Positions 8,458 through 18,183 of a DNA stretch of 64,000 nucleotides are shown here, in pieces. How positions within the stretch are numbered: position 1 is the stretch's first letter; every line of letters begins with the position of its first letter. A program made the position numbers and the translations under genes. Below the pieces are notes generated by a model that was not told the DNA's origin, ran no database searches, and saw only the letters and a list, made by a program, of their open reading frames with translations. Source of the stretch: Sphingobacterium sp. UBA2700 (GTDB lineage: Bacteria > Bacteroidota > Bacteroidia > Sphingobacteriales > Sphingobacteriaceae); assembly GCA_002354335.1 (NCBI GenBank), contig DELI01000008.1, positions 1,451 to 65,450 of the forward strand, given 5' to 3'.

Positions 8458-8541
8458 ATATGCATGTTTCTGATGGTCAAATCACAAGAATGAGAATCCT
8501 TGTTGACCATTGAAGACAAACCACACACTTACAAAAAAGGA

Positions 8542-8964
8542 ATGAACTGGGGATATAAAATAGTATTTGGATTGGGCGCCTTTGTGCTCTTCATCGTAGG
8601 TTTAGCCATTTACATGGTTTCTAACGATACAGATACGCTGGAAGATGATGATTATTACGAACGTAGCTTGAATTACGATGAAACTTATCGTAAGAAAGAG
8701 AACTTAAATCATAATCATGCAAAACCGACGATACGAATTAGTCAAGATACCATGTTGATCAAATTCATATCGGCGGATAATAAAGGACAGCTTCATTTTA
8801 AGCGTCCTGATGATAATAAGCTGGATGTTTCGCTTCCTTTCGCGACGCCTACTGACCAGTTCAAACTACCGCTTAGTACCTTTAAGAAAGGTAATTGGAA
8901 TTTGGAAATCGATTGGAAAAGTGGTGCTGATAGCTATTTAGTCGATCAACACGTTTACTATTAG
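8542..8964 (+). CDS. ccoH: FixH/CcoH family protein
   Basis: A 140-residue FixH-type assembly factor for the cbb3 oxidase. One TM (about residues 8-28) is followed by a periplasmic domain with the family segment DDYYERSLNYDETYRKKENL. The open frame extends upstream to a TTG at 8500, but the ATG at 8542 (MNWGYK) gives the usual FixH beginning and is preceded by AAAAAAGG, so it is preferred. It stops 3 bp before the next gene, which suggests translational coupling. Confidence 0.85.
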   Translation: MNWGYKIVFGLGAFVLFIVGLAIYMVSNDTDTLEDDDYYERSLNYDETYRKKENLNHNHAKPTIRISQDTMLIKFISADNKGQLHFKRPDDNKLDVSLPFATPTDQFKLPLSTFKKGNWNLEIDWKSGADSYLVDQHVYY

Positions 8965-8967
8965 GAA

Positions 8968-9660
8968 ATGACTTACCATTATCTTGCATTCTTTATGGGC
9001 CTTTTGGGCAGTATCCACTGTGCAGTAATGTGCGGTCCCTTATTGATTGCAATTCAAGGAGGTCATCAAATTTCTTGGAAAACTACTTTTAACAAGCTGA
9101 TTTACCAATTAGGGCGCATCCTGACCTACGGCATGCTCGGTCTGATTTTAGGCTTATTGGGAAATGCTGCTGCAATACAGGGCTGGCAGCAAATTTTCAG
9201 TTTGGTTACAGGTGTGATTTTAACAGCATTGGGCTTGTTCTATATTTTTGGAAAGAGTTCAAAGCAATTAGCAAGCTTCCAGACCAAGGCAATTCAGCCT
9301 TTTGCTAAGTTTATGGGGAAATGGTTGTACCGTCCGGGAGGCAGTTTTGTTGCTGGTGTGCTAAACGGTGTTTTGCCCTGCGGAATGGTGTATATGGCTT
9401 TAGCATCTGCTGTTAATGCGAGTTCGCTAGAAAATAGTTTTCTGTTTATGGTTCTGTTCGGATTAGGAACTTTACCACTATTATTACTATTCTCCTTTGT
9501 GGGGAATTTCCCGAGAAAAATCTTTAAGAAGGGATTTACGACGGTCTTGCCAATACTTTTTATCCTAATGGGGGTGTGGTTTATCTTACGCGGTGCCAAT
9601 CTGGATATTCCCTATCTTTCGCCCTTATTGCATGTCGATGGCGCAATGAATTGCGCTTAA
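8968..9660 (+). CDS. TauE/SafE-DsbD_2-like integral membrane protein
   Basis: A 230-residue protein with about six TM helices. The paired motifs GSIHCAVMCGP (residues ~15-25) and GVLPCGMVY (~133-141) mark the DsbD_2/CcdA-like transmembrane domain, often annotated sulfite exporter TauE/SafE or UreH-like. In Bacteroidota this gene habitually closes the cco operon, so a role in copper or thiol handling during cbb3 maturation is inferred. Conserved cysteines in TM1 and TM4 would suit either redox or metal transfer. The ATG is 3 bp after ccoH. Confidence 0.8.
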   Translation: MTYHYLAFFMGLLGSIHCAVMCGPLLIAIQGGHQISWKTTFNKLIYQLGRILTYGMLGLILGLLGNAAAIQGWQQIFSLVTGVILTALGLFYIFGKSSKQLASFQTKAIQPFAKFMGKWLYRPGGSFVAGVLNGVLPCGMVYMALASAVNASSLENSFLFMVLFGLGTLPLLLLFSFVGNFPRKIFKKGFTTVLPILFILMGVWFILRGANLDIPYLSPLLHVDGAMNCA

Positions 9661-9822
9661 CCCATACTGCTTTCCTACATCTTTACTCTTCAAAATAGTG
9701 TATATCGGGCGTTTATTTCCGCTATTGCTAATTCTTTTCTATCTTGCTCTTGTTCCTCAAACTTTTGGTTAGAAGTATGGTTGTATTAAGAGGACAACTT
9801 TTAAAGTACTTTTTCTATCGAT

Positions 9823-11295
9823 ATGACTGAATATTTGCAGCCTATAATACAGTTTTTTGAACAATGGGGATGGATACCTACGACGATTATTTACCTAGGT
9901 GTTATTATAACGATTCTTATCGAAAATAGAAACCCGACGAAGACCATTTCTTGGGTCATGGTAATCGTCTTTCTTCCACTTGTAGGTGTTATTCTATATT
10001 ATCTTTTCGGTCAAAAGTTTTCTAAAGTCAAGAAGCTCAAGCGTATTAATCAAGAACAATCGCTTCGATTGAAGAAAGAGTTTAAGCGATTGGAGCCGTT
10101 GATGGCCTGGTCCATACAGAATATCCACAATAAGATTGGCGATTTCGCACGCGTTTATTCGTATTTAAAAAACGAGCGCCTTTCGTCGCCTACGCTGAAT
10201 AACGAAGTAACGCTTTTGGTTAATGGGGAAGAAAAATTTAAGTATTTCTTGGAGTCATTAGAGGGTGCAACGCATTCGATTCACATGGAATACTACATCT
10301 TCGACCTGGATGATATCGGAACCAAAGTGCTGAATATCCTTGAACGCAAGGCAACCGAAGGTTTGAAGGTGCGCCTCATTGTGGACAGCTTTGGCTCGCC
10401 CCGGTTGGTTCGGCATATGCGTAAGATGCGTGGTAAAACGAATATTGAATTTCAGGCATTTCTACCTGTGACTTTTACTTCGTTGGCCAACAGCAATTAT
10501 CGTAATCATCGGAAGATTGCAGTAATCGATGGTTATACAGCCTATATCGGCGGGATAAACATTTCCGACCGGTACATCAATCCAAATGAATTTGGGCTAT
10601 ACTGGCGCGATACTTCCGTGAAAGTTGTAGGAAATGCGGGTACCATGTTCCAGATCAGCTTTTGGAATTCCTGGAACCAAACCGATGGGGAACCCTTCGA
10701 TTTGGAAGATGGATATTTGCGGGATATGCCAGTCGTTGCTGAGCAGCTGAGTGCCGTAGCATTAGTATCGAGCGACCCGGGATCTTTGGGTCCTTTTAAT
10801 ATGGAGGCTTTATTGCTGAGCATTGGCGAAGCAAATGAAAGCATCAAACTATGTACACCCTATTTTATCCCGTCGGAGGAGTTAGCGACAGCATTAAAGA
10901 CCGCCGCTGGCGCTGGAGTTGATGTAGAATTGATGATTCCGGCAAGTGGCGACTCCTGGATAGTACAACATGCTACTTTTTCGTTCTTAAAGCCTCTGTT
11001 AGAACGCGGAGTCAAGGTTTACTTGTATGAAAAAGGCTTCTTACATGCTAAGACTGCAGTAATCGATGGCAAGATAGCTTATGTTGGGACTGTTAACCTA
11101 GATTTTCGAAGTTTCTATATTAACTACGAGGTAGCGACAGTAATTTCTAATAAGTCATTTTGTGCTCAAATGGATGATCAGTTCGAAATTGATAAGAAAG
11201 AATGTTCTGTGGTGACCTTAAAGGATTGGAAACAAAGAAAGGCATGGAAGCGTGGTATTGACTCCTTATGCCGTTTGCTAGCGCCTTTATTATAG
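9823..11295 (+). CDS. cls: Cardiolipin synthase
   Basis: A 490-residue phospholipase D-superfamily enzyme that joins two phosphatidylglycerol molecules to form cardiolipin and glycerol. Two N-terminal TM helices (about 15-34 and 45-63) anchor it. Two HKD motifs follow: NHRKIAVIDGYTAYIGG near residue 228 and HAKTAVIDGKIAYVGT near 407. The length is normal for bacterial Cls. It has about 160 bp of its own upstream region and no evident operon partner. Confidence 0.93.
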   Translation: MTEYLQPIIQFFEQWGWIPTTIIYLGVIITILIENRNPTKTISWVMVIVFLPLVGVILYYLFGQKFSKVKKLKRINQEQSLRLKKEFKRLEPLMAWSIQNIHNKIGDFARVYSYLKNERLSSPTLNNEVTLLVNGEEKFKYFLESLEGATHSIHMEYYIFDLDDIGTKVLNILERKATEGLKVRLIVDSFGSPRLVRHMRKMRGKTNIEFQAFLPVTFTSLANSNYRNHRKIAVIDGYTAYIGGINISDRYINPNEFGLYWRDTSVKVVGNAGTMFQISFWNSWNQTDGEPFDLEDGYLRDMPVVAEQLSAVALVSSDPGSLGPFNMEALLLSIGEANESIKLCTPYFIPSEELATALKTAAGAGVDVELMIPASGDSWIVQHATFSFLKPLLERGVKVYLYEKGFLHAKTAVIDGKIAYVGTVNLDFRSFYINYEVATVISNKSFCAQMDDQFEIDKKECSVVTLKDWKQRKAWKRGIDSLCRLLAPLL

Positions 11296-11379
11296 TTTAA
11301 GCATTGTTAAATTTCCGGTTTCATGGCATTCTTCTCCAAAAATTAGATATATTTAGCTTTTTGAAAAACTGAAGAATCG

Positions 11380-14088
11380 ATGAGGAAAATAAATCGCATA
11401 CTTTTCATAATTCTAACACTTTTAGCTGTCTCTAATTTCTCGAATGCCCAAGAAAAACCCGCCATCCCAATTAATACTGCGGTGGAGAATGTGCAAAAGT
11501 TCTTTACAGTCTATCCAGTAGAAAAAATACACCTACATTTCGATAAACCTTATTATGCAGTAGGGGATACGCTATGGTTCAAAACATATTTGAACACCAA
11601 TCTTTTCAATTATGACCCAAGTAAGGTCGCCTATGTGGAGATATTGAATAGTCGTGATTCCTTAATGCAAACGCTTCGTGTACCGTTAAAGGATGGTGCC
11701 GGAAAAGGACAGTTAGTATTAGATCCTCAATTCTGGTCGCAGGATAACTATAGAGTCCGCGCCTATACAAAATGGATGATGAACTTCGATATGGGATACT
11801 TCTTTAATAAGGTAATTCCAATCGGAGATGCAATTAATAAGAAGCTAGGATCAGATGTAAGCTTTGAACCGGATGGCAATAAGACCAAAGCCATACTCCA
11901 ATTCCGCAATCGACAGGGTGAGTTATTGAGCCGTAAAAAGCTAACGTGGGAAGCTAACGATGGCTGGGATCCTTTCGATAAAGGCAAAGGCGAAACCGAT
12001 GCTTTAGGTCGTGTTATTGTTAGTTTATCTAATAAAGAAAAAGAGAAGTTCAAGAACGGACGCTTAGTTATTAAACTTGAAGACGGGGAGACTTTAGTAG
12101 GACAATATCCACTACGCAATGCGATATGGGAGGCTGATGTACAATTCTTCCCAGAAGGAGGTGATTTAATATCGGGTATCTCTAAGAAAGTAGCCTTTAA
12201 AGCAGTCAATTCTACAGGCCTTGGCTTGAAAGTAAAAGGAAAGATAATTGATAGCAAAAAGCAGGAGGTAGCGAGTTTTGAGGACTTAGGATTAGGTATG
12301 GGTTCTTTCAATCTAGTACCTATTAGCGGAGAAGCATATAAAGCTGTTGTCACCTTCGACAATGGAGAACAGAAAACATATGATTTACCGGCCGTTGTTG
12401 ATAACAAAGTTAATGTCGTTTTTGCGAAACAAGAAGGTGAGTTTATAAACCTAGGCATCGTTACGAATGACAGTCATTTCCAAACTGTACAGAATAAACC
12501 TTTCTATGTCTTCGGACAGCTGAATGGTCATCTAGTATATGCGGCGCAGGCTTCGATGAAAAGCGCGGCGGTATCTATCCGTATCCCAATTAAGGAACTT
12601 CCGAACGGGATAGTACAGATAACGCTTCTTTCTCCGGATGGCGAGCCGCTTTCAGAGCGCCTTGTATTCATTCAGCCGCAGAAGTTGATCGATATTCAAG
12701 TAAAAACTGATAAGGATAGTTACGCTCGTAAAGACTTGGTGAAATTGAAATTGAATGTGAATAGTCCGGTAGATAGCTTAATCGGGAACTACTCAGTCTC
12801 GGTTATTGACGAATCGAAAGTGCCATTTAATGATGACAACGACAGAACCATCGTTAGTAGTATGTTGCTTACGTCAGATTTGAAAGGTTATGTGGAGAAG
12901 CCGAACTATTACTTCAATGAGAAGAATACCAACCGTTTAGAAGCGTTAGACGCTTTGATGATGACACAAGGATTCAGACGCTTTGCTTATAAAGAATTAG
13001 TGCAAGGAAAGCTTCCTCAGGTGCGTTTTATGCCAGAGCAAGGTATTACCTTGAGTGGGATATTACGTTTAAATACAGGTCGTCCGCAACCTAATGGCGG
13101 CTTACTTTTGACTATTCCAGGTGCGGCTATTAAGAAAGATACTTACACAGATAACAATGGTGTTTTCAAGTTCGAGAATCTAGTGTTTCAAGATTCCTTG
13201 AAAGCGACTATCAACGCTAGAGGAAACGACAATTTCCGCAATCTTGTCATCAATATGGATCAGACATTCTATCCGGAAATCGATCAAAATAGTCCTTATT
13301 TCAGTGCCGGTATTCAGAATATTGACCAAAATATGTCTGCATATTTAGATAACAGTAAAAAGGAATTCCGTACCTCAATTTTGATTGATGAGGTCGTTGT
13401 GACAGCGACTCAAGAGAAAAAACAGTCGAGCAAAGACTTCTCTGCGCTATCTGGATTATCTATGCCGGATCACCGAATTGAAGGTAGTCGTCTACAAGGA
13501 TGTAATGTATTGAGCATGTGTTTAAATACCTTGCTAACGGGCATTACATATGATGTTAATACCTTGAAATACTATGTAACACGTAACTACAACCAGGGAA
13601 GCCGCGTTCCGGTGCAGTTCTTCTTAAACGGTATGCCGATTGATGAGCCTTCTTTGAATTCCATCACGATAGCTGAAATCGAAGGCATTGAAATCTTCTT
13701 GAGAGATGATTTAGGAACTGTTCGCAATATCTATCAGAATGATGGTGTTGTGTCTATCATCACAAAGAAAGAGAAAAAGCAACCGCGTATGACGGCGGCG
13801 CAGATTGAAGCCATGCTACCGAAGTCCAATGTCGTTGAGTTACATCCATTAGGATACGTGAAACAACGTGCATTTTATACGCCGAAATATGCTACCCCTG
13901 AGAGCAAGAATACGAACGACTACAGAACAACCGTATATTGGAATCCAGAAATCAGAGTAGAAAAGAATGGTGAAATAGACCTAGAATTCTACAATGCTGA
14001 TGGAACCGGTAAATATAAAGTGGTCGTTGAAGGTAATGATGTACAGGGTAATGTAGGCCGGAAGGTTTACTATTACAATGTTAAGTAG
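11380..14088 (+). CDS. Large envelope protein with MG2-like and TonB-plug-like domains
   Basis: A 902-residue exported protein (signal peptide ~1-23, ending in NAQEKP). The N-terminal part resembles the macroglobulin MG2 region (VEKIHLHFDKPYYAVGDTLWFKTYL). The middle has carboxypeptidase-regulatory-like beta folds. A TonB-receptor plug-like segment comes near the end (LIDEVVVTATQEKK, then MPIDEPSLNSITIAEIEGIEIF). There is no 22-strand barrel, so it is not a complete TonB receptor. Such proteins are widespread in Bacteroidota and of unknown function; an outer-membrane or periplasmic scaffold is inferred. It is followed by heptamer repeats and a terminator. Confidence 0.75.
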   Translation: MRKINRILFIILTLLAVSNFSNAQEKPAIPINTAVENVQKFFTVYPVEKIHLHFDKPYYAVGDTLWFKTYLNTNLFNYDPSKVAYVEILNSRDSLMQTLRVPLKDGAGKGQLVLDPQFWSQDNYRVRAYTKWMMNFDMGYFFNKVIPIGDAINKKLGSDVSFEPDGNKTKAILQFRNRQGELLSRKKLTWEANDGWDPFDKGKGETDALGRVIVSLSNKEKEKFKNGRLVIKLEDGETLVGQYPLRNAIWEADVQFFPEGGDLISGISKKVAFKAVNSTGLGLKVKGKIIDSKKQEVASFEDLGLGMGSFNLVPISGEAYKAVVTFDNGEQKTYDLPAVVDNKVNVVFAKQEGEFINLGIVTNDSHFQTVQNKPFYVFGQLNGHLVYAAQASMKSAAVSIRIPIKELPNGIVQITLLSPDGEPLSERLVFIQPQKLIDIQVKTDKDSYARKDLVKLKLNVNSPVDSLIGNYSVSVIDESKVPFNDDNDRTIVSSMLLTSDLKGYVEKPNYYFNEKNTNRLEALDALMMTQGFRRFAYKELVQGKLPQVRFMPEQGITLSGILRLNTGRPQPNGGLLLTIPGAAIKKDTYTDNNGVFKFENLVFQDSLKATINARGNDNFRNLVINMDQTFYPEIDQNSPYFSAGIQNIDQNMSAYLDNSKKEFRTSILIDEVVVTATQEKKQSSKDFSALSGLSMPDHRIEGSRLQGCNVLSMCLNTLLTGITYDVNTLKYYVTRNYNQGSRVPVQFFLNGMPIDEPSLNSITIAEIEGIEIFLRDDLGTVRNIYQNDGVVSIITKKEKKQPRMTAAQIEAMLPKSNVVELHPLGYVKQRAFYTPKYATPESKNTNDYRTTVYWNPEIRVEKNGEIDLEFYNADGTGKYKVVVEGNDVQGNVGRKVYYYNVK

Positions 14089-14090
14089 GG

Positions 14091-14125
14091 TTAGATATAA
14101 GATATCAGACATTAGATATTAGACA
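14091..14125. repeat. Heptamer repeat array (family B-like), five units
   Basis: Five consecutive 7-mers directly after the stop codon: TTAGATA, TAAGATA, TCAGACA, TTAGATA and TTAGACA. The TTAGNNN pattern is shared with the heptamer arrays at 18262-18382 and 37419-37452. It lies between the stop codon and the terminator. Confidence 0.7.
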
Positions 14126-14132
14126 TTGTAAG

Positions 14133-14160
14133 AAAGGTTCGAAGGCTACTTCGGACCTTT
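14133..14160. terminator. Terminator between convergent genes
   Basis: A 12-bp stem AAAGGTTCGAAG/CTTCGGACCTTT with one G-T wobble and a GCTA loop, flanked by T-rich DNA. It probably serves the 902-residue gene on the plus strand and may also act on the minus-strand EamA gene. Confidence 0.75.
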
Positions 14161-14220
14161 TTACATTTCTCATTAACACGTTATCAAGGGTTATTACTGT
14201 TGTGTTAGTAGCAAGATCCG

Positions 14221-15048
14221 CTACTTTCGAATATTCAAGATAACTGCTGTTAGAATCACCGCAATCCCCAATAGGGCATACTCGCTAAATGTTTCCTGAA
14301 ACAGGAAATATCCAAAAACTAACGCATAGATTACACCCAAATAGTTCAAGCTGGCGACTTTGGCAAGATTAGCTCGCTGGTAGGAAAGCGTCATATAGTA
14401 TTGGGCGATCTGCGTGAAGATTCCGATTAGCAATAAAATAGGCCAATCCCAACCTTGTGGATTTTCCCAATGCATTAACGTATATACGCCGACAAAAGGA
14501 AGGGTGATAAGCGGAAAATAGAAGATAATAACTAAGGGATGCTCGGAGGTCTTCAATTTGGAGATGATATTATACGCCAATCCAGCGAATAGTGCTGCCG
14601 TTAATCCAATAACCAAGTCTAAGGTCGAAATCCGAGGATCGAAGCCTTTCAACATGATGACACCGGCAATTGCCAATCCGAAATATAGATAACGAATAGG
14701 CTTAACAGGCTGCTTTACAATAAAGATTCCCAATATCGCTGTAAAGAAAGGAGAGAGGTAATTTATAGTGACTGCAGAGGCCAGCGGAATATGCTGCAAG
14801 GTGTAAAAAGAGCCGACTAATCCAATACAGCCCGCTACGCCACGCAAGATTAACAAAGGCTTGTTATTTCCAAAGACCGGGATATTGTCCCGCTTGAGAA
14901 TAACATAGGAAGCGACTAAGCTGAAGACCGATCGAAAGAAAACCACTTCGACCGTTGGGATGTGAGAGACATATTTCACACATACGTTCATTAGGGCGAA
15001 GAACAGCCCTGCTAAAAGCATGTACTTGATACTATCTTTTTCTTCCAC
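14221..15048 (-). CDS. EamA/DMT-family transporter
   Basis: A 275-residue drug/metabolite-transporter superfamily protein with ten predicted TM helices in two EamA repeats (about 8-130 and 145-272). The substrate is unknown; the family exports or imports metabolites. The GTG at 15048 overlaps the yihY stop by one base (TAGTG), a classic coupled arrangement. An internal ATG at 15021 is the alternative. It is the last gene of the run fadD-yihY-eamA. Confidence 0.85.
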   Translation of the reverse strand: MEEKDSIKYMLLAGLFFALMNVCVKYVSHIPTVEVVFFRSVFSLVASYVILKRDNIPVFGNNKPLLILRGVAGCIGLVGSFYTLQHIPLASAVTINYLSPFFTAILGIFIVKQPVKPIRYLYFGLAIAGVIMLKGFDPRISTLDLVIGLTAALFAGLAYNIISKLKTSEHPLVIIFYFPLITLPFVGVYTLMHWENPQGWDWPILLLIGIFTQIAQYYMTLSYQRANLAKVASLNYLGVIYALVFGYFLFQETFSEYALLGIAVILTAVILNIRK

Positions 15049-16031
15049 TATTGCACAGGGTCATTATGTTTCTTAACCACCTCGCGGATACCCGTTTCCG
15101 GGTCTATTTCCAGTTCTGTCTGCTTCACCAGCACCGCAAATGATGAAGGTTGGATACCCTTTCCATATTTGATGGCGTATTCCTTCGTAAACTCTGCTCC
15201 AAAGTACAGAATTGCCGAAGAGTAATAAACCCAAGCCAACAAGATAATAATAGACCCTGCAGCTCCGTATGACGAAGCAGTCATGTTCTGACTTAAGTAT
15301 ACCGAAATGCCATATTTGCCGAGCATGAATAGAAAAGAAGTAAACAAAGCTCCTCCCAAAATATCTTTAAATCGAACTTTCGCATCCGGCAGGAAGGCAT
15401 AGATGGTACCAAATAGGGTAGTGATAACTAAGAATGTAATGCTCGTATTCACCATGTCGATCAGGCTGATATCCCAATGTTGGATAAATTGGTTGAAGTA
15501 ATCAGTCATAATCCCGATCAAACTACTCACGATCAGCGATGCCATTAAGAGGAAAACAAGTCCTAAAATCATAGAGAACGAAATCAGGCGGTTGATGATC
15601 AGTTTCAGCCAACCTTTCTTGGGCTTCGGTTTTACTTTCCAAATTGTATTGATGGAGTTTTGAATATCCACAAAGATGGTCGTCGAAGTGAACATTAAAG
15701 TAGCCGAACCGATGATGATTCCGATGTTCGATTTACTGTCCAATGAAATCTTTGATACCGTCGATTCCAAGGTAGAGGCTATTTCTCGTCCGAAAAGCTC
15801 GCTCAGTTCGTCCATCACCTGTTCGCGCGCACCCACTGTGCCGTCCAAATGCTCCCCATAGAAAAAACCTAAGGTCCACGTTAATATCAATAACAGTGGA
15901 CCTATAGAAAATACAGTATAATAAGCTAATGAAGCACTGAGCTTCATGCAATTGTCCTCGATAAAACCATTTACAGCATTGACTAATAGTCCCCAAAATT
16001 CCTTTAGTTTGGTCCAAACAGTAATTATCAT
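15048..16031 (-). CDS. YihY/virulence factor BrkB family membrane protein
   Basis: A 327-residue integral membrane protein of the YihY/BrkB family (once called RNase BN in error). The signature is LSASLAYYTVFSIGPLLLIL near the N-terminus, followed by about five further TM helices and ending in the family's ILLAWVYYSSAILYFGAEFTK. The basic-acidic C-terminal tail is cytoplasmic. Its biochemical role is unknown; a flippase-like or transporter role has been proposed for the family. It starts 9 bp after fadD and overlaps the next gene by one base. Confidence 0.88.
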   Translation of the reverse strand: MIITVWTKLKEFWGLLVNAVNGFIEDNCMKLSASLAYYTVFSIGPLLLILTWTLGFFYGEHLDGTVGAREQVMDELSELFGREIASTLESTVSKISLDSKSNIGIIIGSATLMFTSTTIFVDIQNSINTIWKVKPKPKKGWLKLIINRLISFSMILGLVFLLMASLIVSSLIGIMTDYFNQFIQHWDISLIDMVNTSITFLVITTLFGTIYAFLPDAKVRFKDILGGALFTSFLFMLGKYGISVYLSQNMTASSYGAAGSIIILLAWVYYSSAILYFGAEFTKEYAIKYGKGIQPSSFAVLVKQTELEIDPETGIREVVKKHNDPVQ

Positions 16032-16040
16032 AGGCAGCTC

Positions 16041-17801
16041 TTATTCCTTATAAATATTTTTGATTAGTTCTTCGTTTTTCTGTAGAATGACCTTGCGCTT
16101 CAGGCTCAACTTCGGCGTTAGCTCTCCGTTGTCGATTGTCCATTCCTTGGAAAGCAATTTAAATTTCTTCACTTGTTCCCAATGTCCAAAGTTAGCCATT
16201 GCTTGTGAAATTATTTGCTCATATTTTGTTAAAACTTCACCTTGCTTAATTGCTTCTTCTTTAGAGCTATAGGGGATACCTTTGTGTTTGCAATATTTTT
16301 CTAACTCTTCAAACGCAGGCACTATCAATGCTGCAGGGAATCGCTGGTTTTCGCCGATTACCATCACTTGCGCAATCAGTGTAGACTCCATCAACTTATT
16401 CTCCAACACCTGCGGTGCAACGTATTTACCACCTGCTGTTTTGAACATTTCTTTCTTCCGATCCGTAATCCGCAGGAAACCGTCTGGGGTCAGCTCGCCA
16501 ATATCGCCCGTATGAAAGTAACCATTACTATCAAAGGCCTCTTTCGTCGCTTCATCATTTTTGTAGTAACCCTTAGTGATGCTAGGACCCTTAACCATAA
16601 TCTCGCCGTCCTCGGCAATTTTTACATCCAGGTTATTTAAGACGCGACCAACCGTACCGAATTTTACGTCATCTTCATCCCAGGAATTAACAGCGATAAC
16701 AGGAGATGTCTCAGTAAGACCATAGCCTTCCAGGACCTTGATACCAGCAGCCCAAAATACACGTGCTAACCGCTCCTGCAGCGCCGCTCCTCCAGAAATA
16801 ATAATCTTGATGTTGCCACCCAAGGCCTCTTTCCATTTCGAGAAGATTAATTTGCGCGCAATACCCAGCTTAAAGTTATAGAATGCTGAGTTCGTCTTTG
16901 GCTCCTGATATTTTAGCCCCAAATCCAACGCCCAGAAGAATAGCGATTTCTTAATCCCGGTCAGATCCTTGCCCTTCGCAACAACCTTATCATACACCTT
17001 TTCCAGTACACGAGGCACTGTGGTAAATAAATCCGGTTTTACATCGTTGATATCAACTACGATATTATCCAGATTTTCAGCATAGTAAATCTGTACCCCC
17101 CGAGAGAAATACATGTAAACAACCATGCGCTCAAATATATGGCAGAGTGGTAAAAAGCTTAGCGCCTTCTTATATTCAGTGGTAATCAAGTGATTACAAG
17201 CTTGGACATTGCTCAGTAAATTTTCGTGTGAAAGGTAAACTCCTTTTGGCTTTCCGGTAGTTCCGGAAGTATAGATCAATGTCAACAGATCATCCGCCAC
17301 AACAGCATCGTTATAAGGCGTTAAATCTACATCATTCGCTTTGCCTAAGTCGGCAACCTCCATATAATATTTTCTACCTTCGAGCTTGTCGAAGGTATAG
17401 GTTTCTATATTGATGTCGTTCTCTTTCATCGCCAAATCAGCCTTTGTTGCTAGGTCTTCGTTGCTAACAAATACCATTTTTACATCTGCGTCATTGATGA
17501 TGTATATCAAATCCTGATTGGAAAGGGTAGGGTATAAAGGCACCGTGGCAACACCCAACTGGTTACAGGCGAAATCAATAAAGTTCCATTCCGGACGATT
17601 TCCCGACATGATCGCGACGCGATCGCCTTTCTTGATCCCCCGTGCAATCAACCCTTTACTTAAATTATTAACTATATCGACGAATTCCGCCGTAGAAAAG
17701 GTACGCCATTGATCTCCCGCACGACCAGCAACCATGATGTCCTTGGCATACTCCGTCTTGTAATTTATAATGATATCGAATAATCTACTGAACTTGTTCA
17801 T
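16041..17801 (-). CDS. fadD: Long-chain acyl-CoA synthetase (AMP-binding)
   Basis: A 586-residue ANL-superfamily ligase that activates fatty acids with ATP and CoA. The P-loop-like motif YTSGTTGKPKG lies near residue 175. GYGLTETSPV and the hinge region YFHTGDIGELTPDGFLRITDRKKEMFKTAGGK are also present. Length and order match the bacterial/plant-type long-chain acyl-CoA synthetases of Bacteroidota. It leads a three-gene minus-strand unit with yihY and eamA, which suggests envelope lipid turnover. A REP-like palindrome sits within its coding sequence (17377-17395). The gene symbol is by analogy. Confidence 0.9.
   Translation of the reverse strand: MNKFSRLFDIIINYKTEYAKDIMVAGRAGDQWRTFSTAEFVDIVNNLSKGLIARGIKKGDRVAIMSGNRPEWNFIDFACNQLGVATVPLYPTLSNQDLIYIINDADVKMVFVSNEDLATKADLAMKENDINIETYTFDKLEGRKYYMEVADLGKANDVDLTPYNDAVVADDLLTLIYTSGTTGKPKGVYLSHENLLSNVQACNHLITTEYKKALSFLPLCHIFERMVVYMYFSRGVQIYYAENLDNIVVDINDVKPDLFTTVPRVLEKVYDKVVAKGKDLTGIKKSLFFWALDLGLKYQEPKTNSAFYNFKLGIARKLIFSKWKEALGGNIKIIISGGAALQERLARVFWAAGIKVLEGYGLTETSPVIAVNSWDEDDVKFGTVGRVLNNLDVKIAEDGEIMVKGPSITKGYYKNDEATKEAFDSNGYFHTGDIGELTPDGFLRITDRKKEMFKTAGGKYVAPQVLENKLMESTLIAQVMVIGENQRFPAALIVPAFEELEKYCKHKGIPYSSKEEAIKQGEVLTKYEQIISQAMANFGHWEQVKKFKLLSKEWTIDNGELTPKLSLKRKVILQKNEELIKNIYKE
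17377..17395. repeat. REP-like palindrome inside fadD
   Basis: CCTTCGAGCTTGTCGAAGG has perfect 7-bp arms around GCTTG. It closely resembles the core of REP-type repeats seen in many bacterial genomes and encodes FDKLEG in frame. It could be chance or an old insertion tolerated by the reading frame. Confidence 0.45.
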
Positions 17802-18183
17802 ATGTTGTTCCCTTTTATTAAATAACAGTTTATAATTCTCAAAATTTAGGTCTGACTAATATATTGTTTTTTTGACTAAAAACTATGCTGGCAGAGTAAT
17901 AATTATGCTATCTATGTATGCATCTTGGTTAAAATCAATGATATGGATAAATTGTTCCGTGGTATTAACCAATGTGGTGAAACGATTGTTAAAAATTAAC
18001 TGATACCTAATTTCAGTTTATTGAAAATCTTGAATATCCTTTTAATTCCTTTGAACACAACATTAATCGTCACATTTATAAGATAATAAAAATTATGGAT
18101 AATCACCTTATCTTTCCGGGTGTAGGTAGAATTGTACTAGTTGCTAACTTCGACTGCTCATTCACATTCCATTCCCCTTATAT
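17802..18183. other. Intergenic region upstream of fadD
   Basis: About 380 bp of AT-rich sequence between the fadD start (minus) and the repeat block at 18184. It must hold the fadD promoter, but no convincing TAnnTTTG/TTTG pair was found. There is no open frame worth reporting. Confidence 0.5.

Noticed and set aside
8500..8541. TTG start for ccoH
   Set aside because: The ATG at 8542 gives the usual FixH N-terminus with a TM close to the start and has purine-rich DNA before it.
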